Below are positions 35,201 through 37,845 of a DNA stretch of 64,000 nt, one piece after another; positions within the stretch are counted from its first letter, which is position 1; every line of letters starts with the position of its first letter. A program made the translations under genes and the position numbers. The stretch covers positions 1 through 64,000 of the forward strand of contig JAZOTD010000026.1 in assembly GCA_045657465.1 (NCBI GenBank), in the 5' to 3' direction. This DNA is from RGIG1681 sp045657465 (lineage in GTDB: Bacteria; Bacillota; Clostridia; Christensenellales; UBA1242). Below the pieces are notes generated by a model. The model did not search any database and had not been told where the DNA came from. It saw nothing but the letters and a program-made list of their open reading frames with translations.

Positions 35201-37510
35201 AATACTATTGTCTGTTACAAGGTTATAGCTTTCAAGTGTTGCATCGCTTGGAAGAACAACTGAAAGATAAACTGTTGTTTTAACGCAACCAAGAGAGTCA
35301 ACATATGATGTAACAGATTTGATAACTTCATAAGAAATTTCAAGCTTTGTTGGGTCAACAATTTCACTGCCGTCTTTTGCATGGAAGTTTACAATAACCG
35401 AAGTGTCAGCATCATATTTTGTTGCCATAATCGAAGACATTGTGATGTCTTTTACTTCATATGAATAATCAACAGAACAGCCTTGGCAAAGTGTTCCATA
35501 GCGGTCATAAACATTGCCATCTTCAACATAGTAAATGTTTGCGCCATACATAAACATATTGTTTGATGCTGTGAGATAATAAACATTTCCAAAAGCTCTA
35601 ACAATCTTGCCAGAAACTTTATTATTTGAAACAACTCTGTTTTGCAAAACCTTGCCGGCATCAATGTCATCAATAAAAAGGGTAGACATGTCTGTGCCAT
35701 AGAATCTATAGTTGAGAGTTATTTTGTCATTTTCAGCATCAGTTCTTTCATCATCAACTTCAATAGACTTAACAAACATGACATAGTCGCCATATTTAAG
35801 ATTTTTTATTTCATAATTTGCTGAAACTTCAATTCCATTTTCATCATCCAAAACATTGTTAATATCATAAATATATGCTTTCACGCCTGAAAGTTCAGCA
35901 TTATCGTTTGCCAAAATCTTTTCTGCATCAAACAATGTTCCTGATAATGTGAAATTGTCAACTTTTAAGTAGTTAGCGTAGAAAGTGTGATTGTTATATT
36001 CTTTTTTAGATGTAACATAAATTGTTCCGCTTCTTTGTGTTGTTACTTCTTCACTTAGGTCAGCAGTTGTATCAATTGTTTTTGAATAATATTCATAGCA
36101 ACCATTTGAAGCACTCAAAATATTTTCTGTTGTTTTTGAACGAACAGTAAACACTGTGTCTTTTGTGTCTTTTGATTCAAGACCAAACAAACAAGTGTAT
36201 TTATCTGTTGTGTCATAAAGTTCAAAGTTGTTGCCAAATGTGTTATATCTATTTTTTAATGTGTTGTTTGCAAATGTATGTTCAAGAGCAAGAGTATTAA
36301 CAGGTTTCTTATTTACAGACCATGCTTGGAATGCATAATTTGCACCTTTTGCAATATTGTCTCCGTCAGCAGTTGTTGTTGTGTAGTCGATGTTTCTAGT
36401 AACTTCAACAATTCGACCTTTTGGAAAGTATCCTGTTAAACCAGACAAATAATTAACTGCTTTGTTAGCTGTTTGGCTGAGTGAACGAGAATAGGTGTAT
36501 TCAACGTCATAGAAGTAAAATTCTGCCGCATCATATGAAAGTTCACCATAATCAACTTGTGCACTGTTATATGAATACGTTTTGAAAGTCATTCTATATG
36601 CTTGATAGCTGAATGTTTTTGAATAAACAGAATCACCACGCTTTGCAGCTGCTGTGTCTTTGTCATCTGAAGATTGATAAAGTGATTTTGATTTATCTGT
36701 TTCAGCAGATGAAAGTGGGTTGTAGCTCATGCCCATATTAGGAACGGCTTTAACTCTTAATCTTCTGTTTGTTGAACCATTTTCAAGATGTGGATTAAAC
36801 TTGAGATAGAATACACGGTCAAATGATTCAAGTTCGCCAAAATTATTGTTTCCATCATCTTGAGTGGTTGGATTTTTATCATCGAGAACATCTTGTTTTA
36901 AATTGAGATAAACAGCTTCAACAAAACCGTTGGCATCAAGCCATCTGCCTGTGGTGCCAACTCTATAAGTGAATGAGAAAATATCGTCAAGGTTTGCAGT
37001 AGCCTCAACGTAGTGTTTCATATCAAAAGGTGCTTCGCTATCACCATTGTCATACGCTTGAGCAGGTGAGTCACCATTGTGAATCACAAGTTTGCTCGTG
37101 TCAACAGTTACATGGATTTGATAGATGTAGCCATCAACCGTAAAGACATAGTCAGGGTAAACAAGCTTTGGAATTGCACTAAGCTGTGTGCCATCGTCAT
37201 AAACGATTGGCTTGCTTCCAGTCTGGTCATATCTATCTGCCTTGTCAACGTTTAAGTCATCATAATAAAATTGCATAGGCAAAAGGAATGAACCAGTGTG
37301 TTCATTAGTGTCTCCTGTAGACGTTGACTCATAATAAGTCAATTTTGCTTGCGAAATTCTATACTTGTCATAGGCATCAAAACCAGTTGTTGAAGCGGCA
37401 GCGCCAGAGCAAGCTACGAAAAATATTGATGCAAAACAAACAAACATAGCAATGCATGTTTTTGCAAATTTTGAAAAAATATTTTTCTTGTTCTTTTGTG
37501 TTTTTTCCAT
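5255..37510 (-). CDS. Giant (10,751-residue) repeat-rich surface lipoprotein
   Basis: A single uninterrupted frame of 32 kb, half the window. It begins at an ATG preceded by the ribosome site AGGTGG (37523-37518). The N-terminus is a lipoprotein-type signal: basic residues, a hydrophobic core, then FVAC-S with Cys34 as lipid acceptor. The rest is polar and rich in Tyr, Ser, Thr, Asn and Asp, with predicted beta structure and very few Cys. I see no enzyme domain. Visible parts are GWY/GWW-type InlB/Flg_new-like repeats (about residues 2900-7560), a four-Cys zinc-ribbon-like motif (about 3207-3230), an alpha-helical island (about 3890-4190) and tyrosine-rich hairpins throughout, densest at about 8350-9250. 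Near the end are two adjacent hydrophobic helices (about 10643-10694) and a short tail. Adhesion or envelope structure is the likely role (inference). The lack of any stop or frameshift over 32 kb indicates strong selection. Confidence 0.85.
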   Translation of the reverse strand: MEKTQKNKKNIFSKFAKTCIAMFVCFASIFFVACSGAAASTTGFDAYDKYRISQAKLTYYESTSTGDTNEHTGSFLLPMQFYYDDLNVDKADRYDQTGSKPIVYDDGTQLSAIPKLVYPDYVFTVDGYIYQIHVTVDTSKLVIHNGDSPAQAYDNGDSEAPFDMKHYVEATANLDDIFSFTYRVGTTGRWLDANGFVEAVYLNLKQDVLDDKNPTTQDDGNNNFGELESFDRVFYLKFNPHLENGSTNRRLRVKAVPNMGMSYNPLSSAETDKSKSLYQSSDDKDTAAAKRGDSVYSKTFSYQAYRMTFKTYSYNSAQVDYGELSYDAAEFYFYDVEYTYSRSLSQTANKAVNYLSGLTGYFPKGRIVEVTRNIDYTTTTADGDNIAKGANYAFQAWSVNKKPVNTLALEHTFANNTLKNRYNTFGNNFELYDTTDKYTCLFGLESKDTKDTVFTVRSKTTENILSASNGCYEYYSKTIDTTADLSEEVTTQRSGTIYVTSKKEYNNHTFYANYLKVDNFTLSGTLFDAEKILANDNAELSGVKAYIYDINNVLDDENGIEVSANYEIKNLKYGDYVMFVKSIEVDDERTDAENDKITLNYRFYGTDMSTLFIDDIDAGKVLQNRVVSNNKVSGKIVRAFGNVYYLTASNNMFMYGANIYYVEDGNVYDRYGTLCQGCSVDYSYEVKDITMSSIMATKYDADTSVIVNFHAKDGSEIVDPTKLEISYEVIKSVTSYVDSLGCVKTTVYLSVVLPSDATLESYNLVTDNSIDVQAYMNSNATNNTIVVITNAIEKPEDGGTAYEQEFYYADLYTSTVSAGALNYLNPDDVNESMDGNFLLYADNYYKYSYQNSFGTEILYVFQSTTSNDMFVKSYDTDSRLTNYEYIHFRKINIASNYGTDPNSLYALPFQTTNNAGKYVNATELHYNGYRYFHADSSVPYLLQKGSKQEAYVPKATEINKTYVEGDGSSPSTQFVNEVVYDKEADTSILQERFIGAYENFFGETTVDCGDDVTLYVSHLVYNTYFYNLSLSEKIDLSVEDVDVDLKEETLTYRASFYEDIKNANGGLTDYYTFNVGETQYFYYEGNVYFDFNVETVIFEDRFKGDITQLFGATKLEVVYDQAKGYYVANITRLILTLGKEKLYFSMNTNQFYTDVYLSNEIDLIADRGYKNFTITKESATEYSINLERYVAEFKDFSASSSPLFSVTEVKFYVDTTSTVLYSDFECFKAWSYQTDTIYIEIAADGSATLTVQNTFFTNIKFTADSKDYYVFAENSAFSNLPLYIENPDSESDEKFILVVDTAFNLDITGVSFAKNLRFSYGSNWITTFTKADGTSTGTVEAAKPEDIKDHPTDYGVAADAYIIDGVRANNFALRFFGKSSTSIVAHGYKSDMNINAFLYHGSYLYFKLDKNGNILPTLYANEVFDENTILLDKAFSAFNYQGIKWKIASVELFGTEFTGMVYDGNQSIVDAEGKTQHVIGGTPMLNADKTPVTDQKLYYSSEDYVSAEGGLKIYNLYIDAFRFSSYQTANLLVQDSSNNYYASVLETTKREKHPSTGEFIPTYTYNGNLCYMKLEDFENGTGKKITLYKNYDYIETVDTGNDVFIYHSPFGAGVNKNILKYDTSKKLPIKGGGVATSAIDVYSITKESDKYKLTINVDLTINQQTYDKPATALNSYDSVCYLYYDLDKYSYLDGGNRKTVYHSTTPLAKRTVINGVENIEYYYGISNFDQLVEQGVIATGLDIYTRKNEESFGSKNVNYKAYYDDVGAKLVNYYYYYVAQLEESDRKTLYVVQENENSGSGQAVISQVEFRSIYGTGVYTAGQVYTRNTVNFETLFKGYDGSSSISGISAQTSNIIEAYRLLVKDTATQPYVEYKGTKYYMSKDNVDNHASFVGSIIKLYTSPTTMDNTTAASFTATGFSYDGTEFYVLLNYLSFSAGSKEGKIYLTTGGSDTNRFKEYVLLNGSAPEGNYGSVTNIQNSPSYLQSIGFGTEQYKATFEAQDRDGNYTINNYNYYDSVIEYELSPENATELGYDTSKSTYIALQLVYTLYRCYTSDLYSYSSPTPINIYIANVATEWNPNGTVKKNSGYCFIEAYQYTDTDASGNTQRYSKFELLRDNSGNLITYEMLFTELTEGQSNINTQYLFGSYVEETTIKYNDVTETYYLKTRVGSSTNEFKYYYYDNGNFKPIEDISLTPAIVESYEDYKSGQHVSYSFTYGGKYYYALASHTKAGDPHGYGVVYESNVDLVPTDNNVLTYTFLKNNATEAVADGRPLVFNAETGMILKVLSDGNYSQWAEINRNTNRITIAIDPTDTSKSFTTNCVKMAYDCFSNGIYYLHTDGLIYNRYVGIVSGEYQFDKVNAVYDFNYFYSQTENIFEFRPTAQYFMFASYKAVATYQMSTESNVDMGSLTAINKVAYAKDINSGELVVSSSIVSAVHTEYFSFNGDGTINFSDPLNKVTKTEFVDVGSSSHYVSDGKTNEIITILGKFTIATTSEDVITYNSFSSIIPLKGNQSALMNSSGYYPIDYLNKDNVSEGFPGVTLVDGAPYVNPIFVFDVYHKQGKPAIVDFAVTINNGYYVDIITSIVENEDNDIVTDFTAVSFKSRLNNLMTNDYIDNMYYVVDNVSFKTLVVYKDLTDIITGNEDNLVEVTFADYYYGNYVDEDNPNLIPFMRLSNYNELETDKKNIYGGIIRVGGGSSAKYYQLYTAALKITDVAMNDEATDTNLYYADTQQLNPATGKYEYNSNIFILKNGAFKTLADGDVALWESSTSVMEDILYYDIHTYYQDDKTGVIYLTSDITENSANDECVGLSGIELGATSSSTASINYDNVVVAGLTSAYKVKSKDIPSPGSGEFTGYWFDKSISVLNAGQATTVYLEVGLESVVFVANPLISFNGSIYYRFKEWRVYERENAEYITYNQEKTEGLKDDRYSAIARFESNTAGYFLMLPVYEKIYAVSLATEVLNGSLNVGGSINIKSTSESVLIDEDDYQKDLYFIEYLKNETTQNYYSKIEMAPFLYFTGEYYKGQPIFQRIGIQSQEDLKNENKTNTLLVCETLPGEGYQTFKIMTFKGSNLVSVSDSLGVFGLNVKTMAAGQPCLVSLGNQNGMLGTEKALYNQDGSTFYIRNLNYESQNFVAIDESMQTYVFSPTPAVGYKTIYDVISYQILSTEPSNNELTSAIRVIYADGFFYRVTQETYEKMTNAPTKYCTNCSSAMKVSELNADGKCATCGGAVVTNSNALDITKEVLLDSEVIARSIIKTYSLAKQQSQDPKVGDYYSSTANDLSSGELFADENGKVYSTLQFKTSYYDRDSGLLLSAIPDAGYRLEGWYEVRYDDVYGWVVDDEDISKKMTANYSDKLIRTQLKQNSSVTTYAVSTKGKYPNGREYRVTYSISSDMYADMQFADDLTIVPASLRSYYGGLFVNTGSLSSPKFVQVYAKNGNSEDLYYDEEYTRAYVSPSTMTIAEMWNSNYIGYMTYYDAVVASYSYDGTEIKHEFKEVTDNVYVSTSTTFSLSSGTVYALFEYNDSTFSYDINYYRTYTEGNYVIDGNTLKIKNIHSNIKYVAKFIDIYQTYIFNESEIDSGISVQALYYYNEDDTKDTIRTNSSGQNKTIEDVNLVTTDNEGNPVNNNFLGGGYGSDGSELYPFSLKKQAGDDAEAQPNLFSRVPDTSGSYVGKSYFEAYYTAESQRNFAALSKIKTTAPATGTDYSISRDEGATGSFERNAYAMFATEKTSLSLKNFYFDSNTTAFILIRLDVNYALSIHSLGLDSRYVLNFLIEPNIAAINEGQTEDVEYLYYLLKVTLDRSMEQTDGVTTTAGNENPEYVLHPEKAKNITSDVLTGYGIGYYDSFFDLFVTTSGGDRYNLAEDNYMTFTFNSKSLKLKMAFAENVSYKYAKAISFSKYMAESLFYWLAKEGAFNGVTKDNFYTTTTSGSPPVTTYNWTAPISIGTKTFNFSDYINVKLSGSDAQLNYLDTIRKAFIFVFNNLCYAQESNSANLNFATAMRELPNLINQILGKFSAKTVSISTTSVDTINYYMTVSGEIFVTQNFIYSKTQNSILNLKVNEITQALASQEVLEITKTPTLFQVLTDYTKTLILDLQYQSFTRLSDFISKVNQILYAASNVENAINLAFALESESYYKISPIGTSGEYSSYKNSTENELDLISEIFYTVVSNIEQNSIADVGNEASGDVNISGTALYVKSPSEIYIYGPFISGRVNYVNLSSITIYTVSVSTSIIDTIDDTDSKYTDQFFSTTDKNFTENPYYILDNQIYTAGGVSSSLGELTYIGGAKKTTENEFRYVDGYATYQKFNSGYQHLSDNMLYAEGSTANRPNYCSYGNMSFAEYSIILWGGLRTYYQNSAVSFTSNENKYTERVTKLTNSTDYNGTKEYIEIENGKYVVCKVNDTDEVWVYEEDYKTVYIAKMAFNPATHTKFADISPYIVKAYTFAGWYSQTFDRDTRLWSEMECITTEFVKPFITTATTDTNIVAIFTAITNLSFTYNPSEVNVEFESTIDSTGNEVVTTRDEDTGTITISGWYYFSSSPTVMVAPIGGYRIADTYKLSYLSANGSNKFGDVISSDTSNRYDTGTHPIKFITYAGDDKYQEVKFDDLSLTNVSYIQYPLASYMVDLNTTDSVKEKTALLKCDISIETEFVVLTQFTIDSFISDGEAKKDFYLYSYDNADMAGSKENIMYITGATGSTIHYGDNITGKDSANNPISVVWKGNGLTITGYFDYKKYNGYEDSAGNFIQPTHSLIAGIEFETEEIKNEYSQWVTNGTSSSTGSPNVYTTDASKNKAWFFAGDDYIGKFYDERIIYFYLFDESFNPENKETIKISNATINEDAQLGQNNHIILLQAVSKSPTILEVGQKFYTINQSNSPAISAVEVSDIPVVPMVLNYNAPYYGAGSETSDTSSSSNGVLYYNLDSIEDFADVDNIENGYYIKYKFGKFGEGDSEPSPTSNLVISISTGRGEDYSIVEYKGRYFKFVGFKFGEDISTSPVINFGNDELAGKVTAIFVEIQILDINVNAGGSYEAVVSNTALLANEDLKKLNASSLGVAGSHMKLPTSADQDHISNDDSFNYVIIGSDVTIYPVASAGSIIEIAKYKPGTGAETNIAKTGVTVNGATLPANLKNYTVAIKNYQEKYVFTYNFSNAYVVTMKQYLMSSMSESAIAQLYTDNAYTIVVDEDNDYMTDAYVNSLSTMTAEQRNQFFNYTLKSKEYMSTSYALNESFYVYFFAEPATSLIGFYKNGQSLIDSVINSHMLTPWKVNVSIGGQLYKIYRFNYKDTQPLLAGVTSDLSLEVRFSTSMTIQTQIDGLSLVGGVYPYDKIFSDTMLIGANEYLLADYTSPEGAVQHTITNDIYHSDKTSINAGSSINYKIQTVDSTDYAFVYYYFNKRYKATYEAGAYKIRYSGEDCYYYPKGYAADQTKAGKLFTARGEEISVNCSLATITKDDGSGKQVTTYEVLIEEIISDKATSSITITNVMTDNADDNNVLVIYAKFAEVVTFTFNTKIDVHIDDENFANNNATSEIFKDYFDALIIFTNSGGNERRVYLSTLLDESGGQVTIQKDSKVYVYPYLAPQVENRYMPSVKESIFNITSGFQEDTTVVANLGQYYDGCFYIDTSGDKLSGKKALYMNLSYFCAFTIEVEKTINGNAFDDSINGDSTEDLLPFVNVYLSTDYAKNKVNLRDIHYLSYYDYSYNPYTDTDGATTTKTYHSSNSLQLTYPIHNPSDNSRIYTYQTLKTNLVDDVNSGAAFDSTNLVFYGWYLNGYLYSTNPTINLPLVREYANEIKESNGFIVIYSHNSDNKVINAIMPIDYNGQYYYFEYSGQRYQMSKTGDLENFNGTILVAGVPFKYAYMSSDNFRFTASYGHYTEVHYTTSPLDSYEEGKILVSSTFSGNLLGITTEETAFSTKAENGAGNEHYIVDDVVKFNALVNAKKPENVADNSKYKKYKISNNVESYLMTENDPNRAIYALSGSNLLVTGGHLVGYRITGFKYTKLIMNVNLNAPVINDSTKTEQEKLQYRYIYTTETGVAEDVSSISGNTAMGYIPISEGEIVVKIYITAIYEKVYQVNKIVSTIDDYDSELSNISNRAERPIGGTVEIKSYQKGFNENESDGTFFSPTYNMLSIVCTPKEGYSFTGLFLDGIYVGDSNAGISIDSGDTYNYTDEIVLDMEQFYILSGKEIKDVTIEARFAKLVDFTIRMSVNNISLRESLESAYGIKESLQSTFNVSITLSTIYKSDILYSVDQLGNSTTPNVSIWDKKYIKVKKGEIFDETAEYSLSNTEYIEYQNSGYQSDTDNWEFNGTEYVATEGNTLYKVDADILFMKFTVAYGTKIDLAVAQKAPTSSIGDGLDKETFNFYFNGWYLYRHGQYELAPSAISYNDTLSFYATNDYYGSSLDIDAKYSQDQGGPSVPTDKDNIEVIDSISDNKSDGLTVSTILNNPDNMQDINPEDKDNSIQVYTHNGAQYLFTGWWQVITDANRPATYILVSNNFFDSMLPKVTVLVARFVRIMPIKIALPETDSGYISTYLNYRYYYTFNSPTDNRLGVVTEEKNAAVNEGERPYKTEEIVFNVPVDTFVNDTVLYAWSGHYYTISDTLADGSSRTDNYDGINNPYEFDQKDRLTNTIGNRYNINNIEYVYYNAEYYYLNNNKLYNSVAYSIADGKLVYFNTDKFGKVKILVSGVETEISASSLDFNNSYEFVDVPIETIDDMIYSYEVNITTVSIVAAAGASAANPTIMNGSYVIYQNKIYYVLEKQLYTSISFAEETIADDVEYLISNSVVIFRAENNLYSTNKLTIQSINKAGYRYVVESDFDILTIINGGYTISYVVSTVESDGSYGADKDETCGGEIVYSLTSIRTHGGSISPETHVYSETFPLLYITLKPKENYTFIGLYVNGDYIDNSYNNLSLIVDLSEFNEDVVVEAKFAKNVSIEYRIAVNGQESKDYIGSIGTDQKLLKELLITGTISNIYNSINASYVLGDDYFESSTSITDINIQANKENLIFTITVPYGTLLRFGVENASIQVSSETFYYFNGWYLFNESISASTNLVSDDQYFSLYAIEEVGQKLQFVSKYTTSPATPTLESSISVEVYSYGDSEPQSYDYEYFNSELYDNYQSLIDNGYRIFVDKITKKKYVFTGWWQEVTKGVNILSSYTFGSTENLKGVNVGRFVEYRTITIEYTELSSISLEGKLHNAYGYIQSGAATNMLPLKANSATSSIEINATVYSAFTSVTINAENTFLFRGDAVDEDTGEVREDVFEFNSLISQEFKLYDSESSGYRDRFRISSNVAEQADAYIRYSKIYIDNNKFIQNVDVGNNLDEVDVQIQNHYNTFRISVLAENTSKTANGETIVQKFNAASSIIVATNNISQNNQIHNQYFANTINTLYVNGKAYYVYYPTENVVDSRVYTTLNSFKIDIDDSNRQFIIKQINETTTQKYYVENIKNGTTPLSNLVGSTDSVYQITEDEYTLYVYSKQVSTTELQIVSKTQNYFVVNYVDKEGVTHTEEKIQLSSNMINRYYPRYTYITVTLAKEYQNESFIGFRVNYDSETSTFYKVSDVGYSFSFIVTESVTVCAQFKDAEINVDDAYVDRNNATEILPDDLESSKPNNNFGDDPIANVTKPYSSATGKYVRKIKVVYAIDGGTASYEFNYNVANQAYEGLIITADPDTGLDKFVLDPKVSVSDSFGSKFYTTIHFTYPKSLESKSGFAVTMEEDDLYLLNITITKNDSVADCEEYNLKLYYPIGYVNDYISTNELDGTPHFIGSYTNNAKLYAYIKTQILDNAGEKGTTLFIDPQVEKSGIKFSETFGNNDFIDGFYTYSTDGVSTNKLSGYLKTTTPDNVYIGNVLQFTEGTQNYNIIYNFKTKGTIRVYVHPSYYENGEYKPELKQSKLMSTVKEFDFVKDSIQVGNPYVEADHNYNIKRPTGIDTNLDNTVYRVGHSGETGVYYIEIEYYFSAPLTIYFKSSYLSFERYYYHDADNVIKTLNSLDYGSLNSAITMSYGEYTSCLNASYQYPDGSEKKGMLILHCEAKESVKSTSLSFDFKEDTAGGVESPEIAIEIKMNEKVYTPNLTSIKHTSTNDIKMMTFTNGADNFTVSYLSESNDTIGKYTIKLIYAEDLIHNNAIFTVKLLNFVKKYQYSGTSSTRETYEVADFANYSLDFKDVYCANGLQSNEDKVERETTLDIGANSVIHWTLGGTFADNNEIIIQTQKLYYILLSRDAAENKGGGVFGNGTGDMFKIGLKIYKTGKSNEVINIETDGTNIDTLSIYAYVSFGDTVTVSAASGFENGFKNIWYYKNTKKAYDLYPSYANTDNYHQIQVTSGVPAMLADYNNIYGALVNGKYNLIGTGAVSFINNDNDYAKYLIGPQDSTNPALSWFAPISNITKNPLEMTLQPTSSMFYIADAYVNASSAGASYITGILAPGNSSHYSYDPSFNHISSSSATDTNFNYIIGKVEKGDSVTYTQNYSSNRDKFIYSQIEAVEENNELYLNEGFKNEYDKSSKIEYTKFENTSTTHYIYGNAVQYALLIKSTISNMGITTGYYKSSALPKKTEYSIFDYIYDASNTTVYELVTSVDISGGGSYGDYATIGNSGQYITVTDAFDSDYFNGDISDGEKAYFKKSVLSSGGRLHAVTLRYNDKEYYFIDGQIYTSYSLQNPETPDYSLTNVCYPIMDGLFFNVNYSKPAVAVNYGGGELDIQPYSVSVYKLRVYYGDSKEYYYQDGKLYNSNTNTELPNTSYTEFLGEPTLNHNNSLYYVSDVLVLNSRNPEIINCVDKAPETGNYASRTIKASIYEASYTELVHNDSNSKLEEKTEDMSDNSKVQVKYEAEVKKSAFYVLISPVEGKSFKYYINGSKFYTSYDFSDEITESEYEAQLDDFYENDVKLDVVYEQIAINGYGINVQDNVDSDTKDDYPYMYITDGMKYYYCKNDGLIYIEDDDVMKLYQEDYTLSSPVVKIIKSGGETIEVECGSQEVSVNSFTTNDSLKFKYYISGTKLYIDYPFNEDAVVDTSSTSGVPVHVNAKILSELERAKYHLDSYVVLPATITYNQLAHEPSVTVASNATEVEYTNGASKIYYYPETGIIKLAAGTNITSSCSFSKTYRVPYAARTENFVNFPETINYLDGNDVINLSIYDGLLENSNGLDDDQIALLWKVVNDKKVIIYSNGSDRLYYYGYQTRLLYSVNSTNFNAALEAKDETALLALTYSSVDSKSFIRSSQNCYICTSSVAGSVVNGYSDVGYISETIKASVTGKEESMQYTSAKITSITANAYAGYYLKGFIVFSDINISATNTLWLNYKINVNDTPPLTGLQNLEYLSKFEYCNFLSIDYEVFKTNTENSPFVFTKDGSGTIISVTYNFDIPIFGNVNVFAVYSPVIYSIEVIQLNLQEYIVGEEIEMNDVYRDFFNTNSVEEATCGYVKGIMLAEYEGDSWIKARAYNGSVFLGYSLGKDSSMTQIESIFNSNYIDNTVSIDDIKGEVFDENGEVKTDKDEDYRYANMQTLVGNPEPDDTNLYILDDRVLHYEYASGGGKITVDETQLKGTGNNILLMNVTNDVQLYFYYKAVQYQLEIELGDIESGYYTDPSTDQLKLDTYISYSEEYIENVKEESGDWINPAAYTKNDSLKEPQFQMSKENSQQLVISEATINYKQANNDSKFVYTLYDNQGLMLITNDNTGRKATPTQILSQTIDWDVSNQFGFLVYKPVDIRLDKADKRFIPSLHAYQAKDVEVTVNARDQKQYSSITINNTNYSSAENFEIVEHGGTYFNILTDLSGDRYVILEPAFYRTLQMGKGTTSSSDIVGRAEVANGTAVYCYKIIEYFPIETYLEYNATYFEDNTEIGNKSAYGSGQYISKSEYADAEQDDLLVNSNNKYVFSIFDVVPTGNGYAEVVYDGKVHHVDANEVDITTYSYVTYKYKFLGDDGKDYTLAVIPSTEFITATFDPENINIYLFSTSNIETIIAQWTANGGSENKENPWITKYETMIKNGIVLTDEVDAVTYANVSRNISSSNINKDILDYSTYMTLSLNDITNEYDIYTLKKGLFSIAIGGGEYVITSDMFTTDKRLQNIEVMSQFTMDEMNKKKFDTNCEIEILPYGDGQVVAHIKISIKIFYDDSGSIPDVKIVADTKNLQAPEYEGSTLYNLKVYGKTIDYTHKTDTDLIYQPAGLDEKRGTRAGATTGSAYDISFVETSKDVGSFFGNIYTTSSQNVFFDLPNLNVNINIIFTRALMAVNPQAQFGADDPVALEPEIRNMLFSNGENIYNNDIQGDEGHVIESLYVGNIQKAHLQSNKNAPGLNEENGILFDKYNLYIISDAYKVLTQLTNIYENKSNDVKIRASALSYITYINGFNPENYASKNGKYPQYLFADNNSGTYVSSYTSLYDFIARHADATSIPKPSMVGGKYLKIKVVDILNPSVNANDANFVQSYFGQGELMISSIKLKKMYQRQVMYRSDNWPYVNSYYADHAYSYYFTANNYITLDIEMDSFVWSGCPGDTILMGSDSGYLKEKEVNGQKTTRMQQMLKYKSGDMATKSYGSHWMQTLGAMARLHSNFASNYISLVDTTASLAPKDFAKNSESRSGGNVEIKRVNAIVFVDNRTFNIDDNQKDYDKTSMENRIIVGVYAFDPEPGYIKAERLFAWITVIATIIVIALTCWNPIGWVGTAIMVTAAVVATVATACAIYSAAAMRGDNVNEEVMGLVAALYASCYTVEESDDGEMYIKWVGLNSEKLDAQFRQVIIEADKG
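5432..5582 (-). other. Transmembrane hairpin at the C-terminus of the giant protein
   Basis: Two hydrophobic stretches, LFAWITVIATIIVIALTCW and an Ala/Val-rich one starting WVGTAIMVTAAVVATV, are separated by the turn NPIG (residues about 10643-10694). About 57 polar residues follow. Two crossings would leave both ends of the protein on the outer face. Confidence 0.75.
9900..12500 (-). repeat. Cluster of tyrosine-rich beta-hairpin motifs in the giant protein
   Basis: Degenerate units of the form YY-x(2-4)-[DN]G-x-[IL]Y recur at short intervals: EYYYQDGKLYNS, EYYFIDGQIYTS, KYYYCKNDGLIYIE, KYYISGTKLYID, KYYINGSKFYTS, IYYYPETGIIKL, LYYYGYQTRLLYS. The look is like aromatic cell-wall or glucan-binding hairpins, but the family signature (GWxxxxGxWYY) is not met, so no ligand is assigned. 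Confidence 0.6.
15940..19270 (-). repeat. Tandem duplication of a multi-module block inside the giant protein
   Basis: Block A (about 19270-17930) and block B (about 16980-15940) share the same order of landmarks: VSTIDDYD/VSTVESDG, EGYSFTGLFLDG/ENYTFIGLYVNG, VTIEARFAKLVDF/VVVEAKFAKNVSI, FNGWYLYR/FNGWYLFN, LFTGWWQVIT/VFTGWWQEVT, VARFVRIMPIKI/VGRFVEYRTITI. The sequences have diverged, so the duplication is old. Confidence 0.7.
24950..25830 (-). other. Alpha-helical island in the giant protein
   Basis: Residues about 3890-4190 differ from the surrounding beta-rich sequence. They contain amphipathic helical stretches such as MAESLFYWLAKEGAFNG, DTIRKAFIFVFNNLCYAQ, MRELPNLINQILGKFSAK, RLSDFISKVNQILYAASN and LISEIFYTVVSNIEQN. 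No known domain is recognised. Confidence 0.5.
27813..27893 (-). other. Zinc-ribbon-like CxxC...CxxC motif in the giant protein
   Basis: Residues about 3207-3230 read KYCTNC, 14 intervening residues, then CATCGG. This is a classic treble-clef/zinc-ribbon spacing with a knuckle glycine. It is unexpected in a secreted protein that is otherwise almost free of cysteine. Zn binding is inferred from the spacing alone. Confidence 0.6.
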
Positions 37511-37517
37511 ACGAAAT

Positions 37518-37602
37518 CCACCTTTTTTTAGTTTGTCTCAATTTTCCCGATAATAATAATATTATCACTTGCTAATTTTAACATATTAGGTCGAATTTTC
37601 AA
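37518..37602 (-). promoter_or_regulatory. Promoter region and ribosome site of the giant gene
   Basis: On the minus strand: TTGAAA (37602-37597), 16 bases, TAAAAT (37580-37575), then an AT-only imperfect palindrome GATAATAATAATATTATC (around 37549-37566), then AGGTGG (37523-37518) seven bases before the ATG. The -35/-10 pair is moderate. The palindrome lies in the leader and could be a hairpin or an operator. Confidence 0.5.
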
Positions 37603-37845
37603 ACAAAAAAACACCTTATTTTCAATAAAAAACATGCTTAGTTATTAAAGTAAAATCATACTTTATGCAATTTTAATTATTATATAAACATAACAATCTT
37701 TATAAAACAACAATTTAAGCCGTTTTGCAAAAAAAAACCATAAAAACATAGTAACTAAACAATAACAATGATTAAAAAAAATATTTTTTAAATTTTTTTT
37801 GTGCAAATTGTACATATTTTTATTTTTTTAAAAATTCATGTCATG
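37603..37845. other. AT-rich divergent intergenic region, nothing recognised
   Basis: Between the giant gene's promoter and the phage-type regulator's promoter there are about 240 bases with long A and T runs. I see no gene, tRNA or clear repeat here. Confidence 0.5.

Noticed and set aside
5359..37400. Many open frames of 60-200 codons on both strands within the giant gene
   Set aside because: They overlap a continuous frame with signal peptide, ribosome site and coherent repeats. They lack ribosome sites and recognisable domains, so they are shadows of biased composition.
5255..37510. Giant gene as a polyketide or nonribosomal peptide synthetase
   Set aside because: No adenylation, ketosynthase, carrier or other modular enzyme motifs are present, while a secretion signal and surface-type repeats are.
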